In this document: one piece after another, positions 54,635 through 62,220 of the stretch
How positions within the stretch are numbered: the first letter of the stretch is position 1
Layout of the letters: each line of letters starts with the position of its first letter
The notes under the pieces: generated by a model
Told to the model about the DNA's origin: nothing
The model's database searches: none
The model's input: the letters and a program-made list of their open reading frames with translations, nothing else
Source of the DNA: Streptomyces sp. HSG2
GTDB lineage: Bacteria; Actinomycetota; Actinomycetes; Streptomycetales; Streptomycetaceae
DNA length: 64,000 bases
Assembly (NCBI RefSeq): GCF_016598575.1
Contig: NZ_CP066801.1
Coordinates: 4,216,001 to 4,280,000, forward strand
Direction of reading: 5' to 3'
Program-made: the position numbers and the translations under genes

Positions 54635-55906
54635 ATGCGGTGGATCGGTGCCGCCGGGAGGGGCCTCCTCGTCCTGTTGGTGATCATGACAGGTTACGCC
54701 GCGTCGGGAGTGCGCGCCCCGGAGGGGCTCGCGGAGGGTCGTGGCCCGCTGACCCTGGCCACCGCCGGGGACCTCACCGGGTACCTGGGCCCGCTGCTGG
54801 AGGGCTGGAACCTGACCCACCCGGACGAGCGGGTCACGCTCGTCGAACTCCCGGACTCCGCCGACGAGACCCGCGCGCAGATGGCCACCGACCTTCGCGA
54901 CGGCGACCGTCATCGGTTCGACGTCCTCAACATCGACGTCAACTGGACCTCCGAGTTCGCCGCGGCCGGGTGGATACGTCCGTTGCCGCGCGAGCGTTTC
55001 GCGCTGGACGCCTTCCTTCCTCCCGTCGTGGACACCGCGACCTACGACGGCCGACTGTTCGCCGTGCCGTACGTCACCAACGCGGGTCTGCTGCTGTATC
55101 GGGAGGACGTACTGGAGGCCGAGGGGGTCGAGCCGCCGAGGACCTGGGCGGAACTGGAGCGGCAGGCGAGCACCCTGGCCCCGTCGCACGGTCTCGACGG
55201 CTACGCGGGGCAGTTCCTCCCCTACGAGGGGCTCACCGTGAACGTGGTGGAGGCGGTCCACTCGGCCGGTGGCGAAATCCTCGGTGACGAGGGGCGGCGG
55301 GTCACGGTCGACTCCGAGGCGTCTCGGGAAGGGCTCGGCCTGTTGGTGCGCGGGGTGCGGGAGGGCTGGATACCCCGGGAGGCGCTCACGTACAAGGAGG
55401 AGGAGTCCAGGCAGGCGTTCCAGGACGGGCGCCTGCTCTTCCTGCGCAACTGGCCCTATGCCTACGTGGCCGCCACCGCCCCGGGTTCATCGGTGGCGGG
55501 GAAGGTCGGCGCGGTGCCGCTTCCCGGCCCGGACGGCCCGGGGACCAGTGTCCTGGGAGGCTCCAACCTCGCCGTCGGCTCTCACGCGCGCCATCCCGAC
55601 TCGGCCGCCCGGCTGCTCGCCTACCTGACGGGGGAGAGCGCCCAGCGCGAGGTGTTGACCCGGGGGGCGCTGCCGCCCGTCCGGGCCGATCTGTACGACG
55701 ACCCGGAGCTGGTCCGCGACTTCCCCTATCTGCCGACGCTGCGGGAGAGCGTGCTGGCCGCCGCGCCGCGTCCCAAGAGCCCGCACTACGACCAGGTCAG
55801 CCTGGCCGTGCAGGCGGTCGTGTACGACGCGATGACCGGGCACGAGACGCCCGAGAGCGCCGTGCGACGGCTGGCGCGGGAACTGGCCGCCATCTCCCGC
55901 CGCTAG
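54635..55906 (+). CDS. Orphan extracellular solute-binding protein (carbohydrate type), no lipobox
   Basis: 423-residue type 1 extracellular solute-binding protein (SBP_bac_1/trehalose-maltose-binding group). The start (ATG 54635, GGGAGG upstream) leads to MRWIGAAGRGLLVLLVIMTG, a signal or anchor sequence with no Cys, so unlike most Gram-positive binding proteins it is not a lipoprotein. The mature part shows LTLATAGDLTGYLGPLLEGW, DVLNIDVNWTSEFAAAGWIRPL, YVTNAGLLLYREDVLE and GGSNLAVGSHARHPDSAARLLAYL, all usual in the family. No permease follows directly; an alpha-glucosidase and a separate full transporter begin 230 bases on. It shares a spacer with padR, whose operator may control it. Confidence 0.88.
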   Translation: MRWIGAAGRGLLVLLVIMTGYAASGVRAPEGLAEGRGPLTLATAGDLTGYLGPLLEGWNLTHPDERVTLVELPDSADETRAQMATDLRDGDRHRFDVLNIDVNWTSEFAAAGWIRPLPRERFALDAFLPPVVDTATYDGRLFAVPYVTNAGLLLYREDVLEAEGVEPPRTWAELERQASTLAPSHGLDGYAGQFLPYEGLTVNVVEAVHSAGGEILGDEGRRVTVDSEASREGLGLLVRGVREGWIPREALTYKEEESRQAFQDGRLLFLRNWPYAYVAATAPGSSVAGKVGAVPLPGPDGPGTSVLGGSNLAVGSHARHPDSAARLLAYLTGESAQREVLTRGALPPVRADLYDDPELVRDFPYLPTLRESVLAAAPRPKSPHYDQVSLAVQAVVYDAMTGHETPESAVRRLARELAAISRR

Positions 55907-55976
55907 CGCCCGACGCCGCGCCCGCGTCGGGCGAGAGGCGTGCGCTCGGGTGTGGAGACACCTGCTTCATGGTTAC

Positions 55977-56106
55977 GCGTTAGGTAACGCTCGCATCTCA
56001 TTCATGCGGTCAATATGGACATATGCCAATTAATGGCCGCAGTCTTGCTCATGTTTCGTCTGCCCGCCGTTGACACTCTCCTGATGGCGCTACTTAACAT
56101 GCATGT
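55977..56106 (+). promoter_or_regulatory. AT-rich control region of the alpha-glucosidase operon with stacked inverted repeats
   Basis: This stretch is far more AT-rich than its surroundings. It holds GCGTTA-GG-TAACGC (55977-55990), ATATG-GA-CATAT (56013-56024) and the palindrome ACATGCATGT (56097-56106). A consensus -35 TTGACA is at 56070-56075; -10 candidates are TACTTA (56091, spacer 15) or TAACAT (56095, spacer 19). The last palindrome would overlap the transcription start, a classic repressor position. Confidence 0.55.
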
Positions 56107-56137
56107 AGACGTATCGGAGCGACAGGCGGGCTGACGG

Positions 56138-57760
56138 GTGAACGGACACCACTGGTGGCGGGACGCGGTGATCTATCAGGTCTACGTCCGCAGCTTCCTC
56201 GACAGCACCGGCGACGGCGTCGGGGATCTCGCCGGGGTCCGGGCCGGGCTGCCGTATCTGCGCAGACTCGGCGTCGACGGCGTGTGGTTGAGTCCCTTCT
56301 ACCCTTCCCCCCAGCACGACCACGGCTACGACGTGGCGGACTACCGTGGCGTCGACCCGCTCTTCGGCGACCTCGACGAATTCGACCGGCTCGTCGAGTC
56401 GGCCCACAGGCTGGGCATTCGCGTCCTGCTGGACATCGTGCCCAACCACTGCTCCAGCGAGCACCCGTGGTTCCGTCGAGCGGTCGAGGACGGGCCCGGG
56501 AGTCCGGCCCGCGCCCTCTTCCACTTCGCCGACGGCAGCGGGCCCGACGGCGCCGAGCCGCCCAACAACTGGCACGCCATGTTCGGAGGCCCCGCCTGGA
56601 GTCGGGTCACCGAGCCCGACGGTCGGCCCGGACAGTGGTACCTGCACCTGTTCACGCCGGAACAACCCGACTGGAACTGGCGCGCCCCCGAGGTCGGCGC
56701 CGAGTTCGAGCGCACCCTGCGCTTCTGGCTCGACCGCGGCGTCGACGGGTTCCGCATCGACGTGGCCGCCGGTCTCTTCAAACACCCCGACCTGCCCGAC
56801 TCGCCCGACCCCGAGGCGGACGCCCGGACCCGTGACTCCGTCAACCCCCTGGCCTGGAACCAGCCCGAGGTCCACGACGTCTGGCGGCACTGGCGGTCTG
56901 TCTGCGAGGACTACACCGCCCGGGACGGACGCGAACGCCTCCTCGTCGGCGAGGTGTCCGTACCGACTGCCCGCGAGCACGCGCGCTACGTCCGTTCCGA
57001 CGAACTCCACCAGGCCTTCTTCTTCGACCTCCTCGGCGCGCCGTGGGACGCCGACGCCTTCCGGAAGGTCATCGCGGAGGCGATGCAGGACATCGCGGGC
57101 ACCGGGTCGACGGTGACCTGGGTCCTCAACAACCACGACCAGGTGCGCACCGTCACCCGCTACGGCGAACCCGCGCAGGGGGCCGGCGGCCTCGGCGCCG
57201 CCCGGGCCCGCGCCGCCGCGCTGCTCATGCTGGCCCTGCCCGGGGCCGCGTACGTCTACCAGGGCGAGGAACTCGGCCTGCCCGAGGTCGTCGACCTCCC
57301 CGACGACGTCCTCACCGACCCGATCTTCCACCGGACCGGCAGCCGGGCCCGGATCCGCGACGGCTGCCGCGTCCCGCTGCCCTGGTCCGGACAGGCTTCC
57401 CCGTTCGGCTTCACCTCCGGGGCACAGGGCGTCAAACCGTGGCTGCCCCAACCGGCGTACTTCGCCGAGTACGCGACCGACCGGGCCCTCGCCGACACGA
57501 GGTCCTTCTGGCATCTGTACCGCGACGGGCTCCAGTTCCGCTCGGAGCTGCCGCAGCTCGGCGAGGGCACCCTGCGGTGGCTGGACACCCCTCCCGGTGT
57601 GCTGGCCTTCGTCCGGGGCGAGGGACTGGTCTGCGCCGTCAACTTCGGCACCGCCCCCGCCCCCGCCCCGGTTCCGGGACCGCCCCTGCTGGCCAGCGGC
57701 CCCTGTCCGACCGGGGAACTGCCCGGCTCCACCGCCGCCTGGTGGATGGCCGACCTCTGA
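56138..57760 (+). CDS. Cytoplasmic GH13 alpha-glucosidase
   Basis: 540-residue glycoside hydrolase of family 13 (oligo-1,6-glucosidase/alpha-glucosidase group), without signal peptide, so it acts on imported sugars. The start HHWWRDAVIYQVYVRSFLDS is diagnostic. Catalytic residues are Asp208 in GVDGFRIDVA (nucleophile), Glu272 in LLVGEVS (acid/base) and Asp334 in LNNHDQVRT. DIVPNHCSSEHPWF contains conserved region I. Substrate specificity (maltose, isomaltose, sucrose or trehalulose) cannot be set from sequence. The GTG start is 8 bases after a stop-like TGA. It is the first gene of a four-gene sugar uptake operon. Confidence 0.93.
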   Translation: MNGHHWWRDAVIYQVYVRSFLDSTGDGVGDLAGVRAGLPYLRRLGVDGVWLSPFYPSPQHDHGYDVADYRGVDPLFGDLDEFDRLVESAHRLGIRVLLDIVPNHCSSEHPWFRRAVEDGPGSPARALFHFADGSGPDGAEPPNNWHAMFGGPAWSRVTEPDGRPGQWYLHLFTPEQPDWNWRAPEVGAEFERTLRFWLDRGVDGFRIDVAAGLFKHPDLPDSPDPEADARTRDSVNPLAWNQPEVHDVWRHWRSVCEDYTARDGRERLLVGEVSVPTAREHARYVRSDELHQAFFFDLLGAPWDADAFRKVIAEAMQDIAGTGSTVTWVLNNHDQVRTVTRYGEPAQGAGGLGAARARAAALLMLALPGAAYVYQGEELGLPEVVDLPDDVLTDPIFHRTGSRARIRDGCRVPLPWSGQASPFGFTSGAQGVKPWLPQPAYFAEYATDRALADTRSFWHLYRDGLQFRSELPQLGEGTLRWLDTPPGVLAFVRGEGLVCAVNFGTAPAPAPVPGPPLLASGPCPTGELPGSTAAWWMADL

Positions 57761-57795
57761 ACCCGCGTCACCCACACCGTGAAGGGACATCGACG

Positions 57796-59118
57796 ATGAT
57801 GCGACGACGTACCACCTTGCTCACCGGCTGCACGGCGCTCGTGCTCGCCCTGGGCGCGACCGCGTGTGGAGGAGGGACCGTCGAGGCCGGCGGCGACAAG
57901 TCGCTGGACGGCAGCACGGTCACCGTGGCCGGTGTGTGGTCCGGCGCGGAGCAGGAGAACTTCCAGAAGGTGCTCGACGCCTTCTCCGAGAAGACCGGGG
58001 CGCGCACCGAGTTCGTCGCGACCGGCGACAACGTCTCGACCGTGGTCGGCAGCAAGATCGAGGGCGGCAACGCCCCCGACGTGGTGATGGTGCCGCAGGT
58101 CGGCGTGCTGGAGCAGTTCGCCGAGGCGGGCTGGCTCGAACCGCTGTCCGACACGGCCCGGGAGTCGATCGAGGCCAACTACGCCGGGGTGTGGCAGGAC
58201 TACGGGACCGTCGACGACACCCTCTACGGCCTCTACTTCAAGGCCGCGCACAAGTCCACGGTCTGGTACGACCCGGACGCGCTCGCCCAGGCCGGCGTCC
58301 GGCCTCCCACGACCTACGAGGAGATGCTGGACGCCGGACGCGCGGTGTCCGACTCCGGCCTGGCCGCCTTCGCGGTCGCCGGGCAGGACGGTTGGACCCT
58401 GACCGACTGGTTCGAGAACGTCTACCTCTCGCAGGCCGGGCCGGAGAAGTACGACGCCCTCGCCGCGCACGACCTGGCGTGGACCGACGCCGGCGTCGTC
58501 GACGCGCTCACCACGCTCGGGGAACTGTTCCAGGACGACCGGCTGGTCGCCGGCGGCCAGAAGGGCGCCCTGACCACGGACTTCCCCGGCTCGGTGGAGA
58601 AGGTCTTCGGCCCCGCGCCCGACGCCGCCATGGTCTACGAGGGCGACTTCGTGGCCGGCGTCGCCAAGGACCAGTTCGGCCGGACGATCGGGGACGACGC
58701 CGACTTCTTCCCGTTCCCCGCGGTCGGCGACGGCCCCGCCCCCGTGGTCAGCGGGGGCGACGCGGCCGTCGTCCTCAAGGACGGCGCGAACTCCGAGGCC
58801 GGAATGGCTCTGATCGAGTATCTGGCCGGTCCGGAGGCCGCGGCCGTGTGGGCCGCGGAGGGCGGTTTCCTCTCCCCCAACAAGCGACTCGACCTCGCGG
58901 CCTACGCCGACGACGTGACCCGTGCCATCGCCGAGTCGTTGGTGGAGGCCGGTGACACGGTCCGGTTCGACATGTCCGACCAGGCACCGGCCGCCTTCGG
59001 CGGGACGAAGGGCGCCGGGGAGTGGAAGATCCTCCAGGACTTCCTCCGCGACCCCTCCGATCCCGAGGCGACCGCCGCCGCGCTGGAGGCCGCCGCGGCC
59101 AAGGCCTACCAGGACTGA
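57796..59118 (+). CDS. Sugar ABC transporter, substrate-binding lipoprotein
   Basis: 440-residue binding protein of the SBP_bac_1 family. The signal peptide MMRRRTTLLTGCTALVLALG ends with lipobox ATAC, so it should be a lipoprotein, in contrast to the orphan binding protein at 54635. Mature features are VTVAGVWSGAEQENFQKVL, PDVVMVPQVGVLEQFAEAGWL, WYDPDALAQAGVRPPTTYEEM and DFFPFPAVGDG. Members bind alpha-glucosides or related oligosaccharides. It is 35 bases after the alpha-glucosidase gene and 5 before the first permease gene. Confidence 0.94.
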   Translation: MMRRRTTLLTGCTALVLALGATACGGGTVEAGGDKSLDGSTVTVAGVWSGAEQENFQKVLDAFSEKTGARTEFVATGDNVSTVVGSKIEGGNAPDVVMVPQVGVLEQFAEAGWLEPLSDTARESIEANYAGVWQDYGTVDDTLYGLYFKAAHKSTVWYDPDALAQAGVRPPTTYEEMLDAGRAVSDSGLAAFAVAGQDGWTLTDWFENVYLSQAGPEKYDALAAHDLAWTDAGVVDALTTLGELFQDDRLVAGGQKGALTTDFPGSVEKVFGPAPDAAMVYEGDFVAGVAKDQFGRTIGDDADFFPFPAVGDGPAPVVSGGDAAVVLKDGANSEAGMALIEYLAGPEAAAVWAAEGGFLSPNKRLDLAAYADDVTRAIAESLVEAGDTVRFDMSDQAPAAFGGTKGAGEWKILQDFLRDPSDPEATAAALEAAAAKAYQD

Positions 59119-59123
59119 GGGCC

Positions 59124-60467
59124 ATGACCGCGACCCCGACCAAGGGACCGCCCTCCGCCGACGCCGGCCGCTCCGCGCGCGCCCGACGGCGGAGGCGGGT
59201 CACCGCCCTCCTCTTCGTCCTGCCCGCGCTGCTCCTGCTCGGTGCCCTCGTCGTCTACCCGGTGCTCTTCTCCGTCGGTCGGAGCCTCTTCGACGCCTCG
59301 GGGACCCGCTTCGTCGGCGGTGAGAACTACGCCGAGATGTTCCGTGACCCCGCCACACTCACGGCCATCCGCAACACCGCGATCTGGGTCGTGGTGGCGC
59401 CGGTCCTGCTGACCGGCCTCGGGCTGATCCTCGCCGTGCTGGTGGAGAAGGTCCGCTGGGCGACCGCGTTCAAGCTGCTGCTGTTCATGCCGATGGCGGT
59501 GTCCTTCCTGGCCGCCGGGATCATCTTCCGACTCGCCTACGACGAGAACCCGGACAAGGGCGTGCTCAACGCGGCCGTCGTCGGCGTGCACGACGCCGTC
59601 ACGGGCGGCTCGCCCTACCCGGCCGCGCGGCCCCGGCCGGGCATGGGGCTGGAGGAGGGCGGTGACGGCTCCTACCTGACCGAGGCGTCACCGGGTCGGA
59701 CCGTGACGCTGGGGTTGGTCGGGGTCAGGCCCGACGACGTGCCCGCCGACGCCGAGGACGCCCTCGCCGCCGCCGAACGGCGAGCGGGCGCCGACGAACT
59801 GCGCGGCGTCGTCTACCTGGACTTCACCCCGGGTGGCGGAGGAGAGCCGGGCGTCGTCGATCCCGGGGAGCGGGGACTGCCCGGGATCGAGGTGGAGGCG
59901 CGCCGAGACGGGACGACGGTGGCCACCACGACCACCGCGGCGGACGGCTCGTTCGCCTTCGAGGGACTCGACGACGCCACCTACACGGTGGAGTTGCCGG
60001 CCCGGAACTTCGCCCCGCCCTACCAGGGCGTGTCGTGGCTCGGCCCCGCACTCGTCACCCCGGCGATCATCGGCGCCTACCTCTGGATCTGGACCGGGTT
60101 CGCGATGGTGCTCATCGGCGCCGGACTCGCGGCGCTGCCCCGGGACGCGCTGGAGGCGGCCCGAATGGACGGGGCCAACGAGTGGCAGATCTTCCACCGG
60201 ATCACGGTGCCCCTGCTGGCACCGGTGCTCACCGTCGTCTTCGTCACCCTCGTCATCAACGTGATGAAGGTGTTCGACCTCGTCTACATCATCGCGCCGG
60301 GCCCGGTGCAGCAGGACGCGACGGTCCTCGCCACCCAGATGTGGCTCGTCTCCTTCGGCGGTGGCAACGACCAGGGCCTCGGCAGTGCCCTCGGTGTGCT
60401 CCTGCTGCTGCTGGTGGTCCCCGCGATGGTCTTCAACGTCCGCCGCTTCAGGAGGAACCAGCGATGA
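59124..60467 (+). CDS. Sugar ABC transporter permease (MalF type) with inserted SdrD B/prealbumin-like domain
   Basis: 447-residue inner-membrane subunit, about 130-150 residues longer than usual. The N-terminal half has three helices (about 26-50, 85-107, 115-135). Residues about 137-285 are an insertion, whose core (about 206-272) reads RGVVYLDF, DPGERGLPGIEVEARRDG, VATTTTAADGSFAFEGLDD and YTVELPARNF, closely matching the SdrD B-like/prealbumin fold of Gram-positive surface proteins. Helices resume at about 288, and the ATPase-contacting EAA loop is LPRDALEAARMDGANEW (about 318-334). The insertion would face outside and is positioned like the E. coli MalF P2 loop. Its stop overlaps a 14-codon minigene (ATGA). 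Confidence 0.92.
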   Translation: MTATPTKGPPSADAGRSARARRRRRVTALLFVLPALLLLGALVVYPVLFSVGRSLFDASGTRFVGGENYAEMFRDPATLTAIRNTAIWVVVAPVLLTGLGLILAVLVEKVRWATAFKLLLFMPMAVSFLAAGIIFRLAYDENPDKGVLNAAVVGVHDAVTGGSPYPAARPRPGMGLEEGGDGSYLTEASPGRTVTLGLVGVRPDDVPADAEDALAAAERRAGADELRGVVYLDFTPGGGGEPGVVDPGERGLPGIEVEARRDGTTVATTTTAADGSFAFEGLDDATYTVELPARNFAPPYQGVSWLGPALVTPAIIGAYLWIWTGFAMVLIGAGLAALPRDALEAARMDGANEWQIFHRITVPLLAPVLTVVFVTLVINVMKVFDLVYIIAPGPVQQDATVLATQMWLVSFGGGNDQGLGSALGVLLLLLVVPAMVFNVRRFRRNQR

Positions 60468-60508
60468 GCGAGACCGACGAGAAGCGGGCGCGGAGGAGGA
60501 ACCGATGA
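60464..60508 (+). CDS. 14-codon minigene bridging the two permease genes
   Basis: The ORF ATG 60464 to TGA 60506-60508 encodes MSETDEKRARRRNR. Its ATG overlaps the stop of the first permease (ATGA at 60464) and its TGA overlaps the ATG of the second (ATGA at 60505). It has GGAGGAACCAGCG just upstream. The basic peptide looks like the cytoplasmic N-terminus normally fused to MalG-type permeases, so it is either a coupling minigene or the remains of a frameshifted longer start. Confidence 0.5.
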   Translation: MSETDEKRARRRNR

Positions 60509-61344
60509 ACGCCGTCAGGCGCCTGGTGGGCAACGGGGTGGTGCGGGTCTTCCTCGTCCTGGTCGGCCTGGTCTGGATGACCCCGCTGGCCGGTCTGTTC
60601 CTGTCGTCCCTGCGAACCGCCGAGGACACCGCCGAGGGCGGCTGGTGGACGGTTCTGGCCAGTCCCGGTCAACTGACCCTCGACAACTACTCCGCGCTCC
60701 TGGGGAACACCGGAATCACCCGGGCCTTTTGGAACACCGTCCTGATATCGGTGCCGACCACGGCACTGGTCGTGGTCGTCGCGGCACTGGCCGGCTACGC
60801 CTTCGCCTGGCTGGACTTCCCGGGGCGCGACGCCCTCTTCCTCCTCGTCGTCGCCCTGCTGGTGGTGCCGGTCCAGATCGGCTTGCTCCCGGTGGCCAAG
60901 CTCTTCGGCCAACTCGGCCTCTTCGGCACGATTCCCGGAGTTGTCCTCTTCCACGTGGCCTACGGGCTGCCGTTCGCGGTGTTCCTGTTGCGGAACTACT
61001 TCGCCGAGTTGCCCAAGGAGATGCTGGAGGCGGCCCGGATGGACGGCGGCGGGGAATGGCGGATCTTCACACGCCTGGTACTGCCCGTGGGGCGCCCGGC
61101 CATCGCCAGCCTCGCCATCTTCCAGTTCCTGTGGGTGTGGAACGACATGCTCGTGGCGCTGCTCTTCGCGGACAGCGGCTCCCAGCCGCTGACCGTGGCG
61201 CTCCAGTCGCAGATCAGGCAGTTCGGCAGCAACATCGACGTCCTCGCGCCGGGTGCCTTCCTCTCGCTCGTCGTCCCGGTGGCCGTGTTCTTCGCCTTCC
61301 AGCGACACTTCGTCCAAGGGGTGATGGCGGGGTCGGTCAAGTAG
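60505..61344 (+). CDS. Sugar ABC transporter permease (MalG type)
   Basis: 279-residue second membrane subunit of the sugar importer, six helices. The EAA loop is LPKEMLEAARMDGGGEW, and VPVQIGLLPVAKLFGQLGLFGTIPGV and FLWVWNDMLVALLFAD are typical of MalG/LacG. The ATG at 60505 has GGAGGAGGAACCG upstream. The N-terminus is unusually short before the first helix (NAVRRLVGNGVVRVFLVLVG), because the expected charged segment is encoded out of frame by the minigene at 60464. No ATPase gene is in the operon, so a shared MsiK-like ATPase encoded elsewhere is inferred. Confidence 0.95.
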   Translation: MNAVRRLVGNGVVRVFLVLVGLVWMTPLAGLFLSSLRTAEDTAEGGWWTVLASPGQLTLDNYSALLGNTGITRAFWNTVLISVPTTALVVVVAALAGYAFAWLDFPGRDALFLLVVALLVVPVQIGLLPVAKLFGQLGLFGTIPGVVLFHVAYGLPFAVFLLRNYFAELPKEMLEAARMDGGGEWRIFTRLVLPVGRPAIASLAIFQFLWVWNDMLVALLFADSGSQPLTVALQSQIRQFGSNIDVLAPGAFLSLVVPVAVFFAFQRHFVQGVMAGSVK

Positions 61345-61351
61345 GGCCGCA

Positions 61352-61413
61352 CCGCGGGCGAGGAGCCCCGCCCCGCGACCGGACCGGCGCGGGGCGGGGC
61401 TCCTCGCCCGCGG
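61352..61413. terminator. Bidirectional terminator between the sugar importer operon and pgl
   Basis: Perfect 26-bp stem: 61352-61377 pairs with 61388-61413, loop ACCGGACCGG. It lies between convergent genes, 7 bases after the permease stop and 18 bases from the pgl stop. It is the longest perfect hairpin noticed in the window. Confidence 0.88.
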
Positions 61414-61431
61414 AGGCGTGGCCGGACGCGG

Positions 61432-62220
61432 TCACTGCCGGGTCGGGCCGGGCGAACGAAGTTCCGAAGGCAGCCGGGACGCCGCAGCGGCGTCGAGCAG
61501 CCACAGCGTCTCGGACCGGCCCCGAGCCCCCGCCGCCGGCGCCCGGACCTCATCGGCGCCGGACAGCGCCAGCGCGGCGGCGCCGGCCTTGTCCTCACCG
61601 GCCGCGAGCAGCCACACGGCGCGGGCCTCCCGGATCGCCGGCAGGGTCAGCGACACCCTGGTGGGCGGGGGCTTGGGCGAGTCCCGCACGCCGACCACGG
61701 CTCGCTCGGTCTCGCGCACGGCGGGAGACTCGGGGAAGAGCGAGGCCACGTGGGTGTCCGGGCCGACGCCCAGGAGCAGGACGTCGAAGGCGGGAACCGT
61801 TCGGCCGGGGCCGGCGGCACGCGCCAGTTCCCGGGCGTATTCGGCCGCCGCCGCGTCCACGTCCTGCCCGTGCGGGCCGTCGGACGCCGGCATCACGTGC
61901 ACCCGTTCCGAGGCGAGCGGCACCGAGTCCGCCAGCGCTTCCCGGGCCTGTGTCACGTTGCGGTCCGGGTCTCCCTCGGGCAGGAAGCGTTCGTCGCCCC
62001 ACCACAGGTCCAGCCGCGTCCAGTCGATCGCCTCCCGGGCCGGCGCGGAGGCGAGGGCGGCGAGCAGACCGTTGCCGTTGCGCCCACCGGTGAGCACCAC
62101 GGAGGCGTGACCGCGCGCCGCCTGGGCGTCGACCACGGCGGTGATCAGCCTCGCCGCGGTGGCCCGGGCCATCACCCGCTTGTCCCGGTGGACCACCAGT
62201 CGGGGCGCGGGCGCGCTCAC
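61432..62220 (-). CDS. pgl: 6-phosphogluconolactonase
   Basis: Second step of the oxidative pentose phosphate pathway, hydrolysing 6-phosphogluconolactone; 262 residues of the DevB/SugarP-isomerase fold. Motifs are VVLTGGRNGNGLLAALASA (usual GG.T replaced by GGRNG), LDLWWGDERFLPEGDPDRN, and FDVLLLGVGPDTHVASLFPESP, where most members have GMGPDGHTASLFPG; the final RVSLTLPAIREAR is typical. The departures at the phosphate-binding loop (RNG) and GPDTHVA are modest. The GTG at 62220 overlaps the opcA stop (GTGA). It is the last gene of zwf-opcA-pgl. Confidence 0.93.
   Translation of the reverse strand: MSAPAPRLVVHRDKRVMARATAARLITAVVDAQAARGHASVVLTGGRNGNGLLAALASAPAREAIDWTRLDLWWGDERFLPEGDPDRNVTQAREALADSVPLASERVHVMPASDGPHGQDVDAAAAEYARELARAAGPGRTVPAFDVLLLGVGPDTHVASLFPESPAVRETERAVVGVRDSPKPPPTRVSLTLPAIREARAVWLLAAGEDKAGAAALALSGADEVRAPAAGARGRSETLWLLDAAAASRLPSELRSPGPTRQ

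Noticed and set aside
50874..61344. Genomic island or prophage between pgi and pgl
   Set aside because: No integrase, tRNA site, direct repeats or phage gene is present. The block looks accessory by content and an AT-rich promoter only, so no mobile element is claimed.
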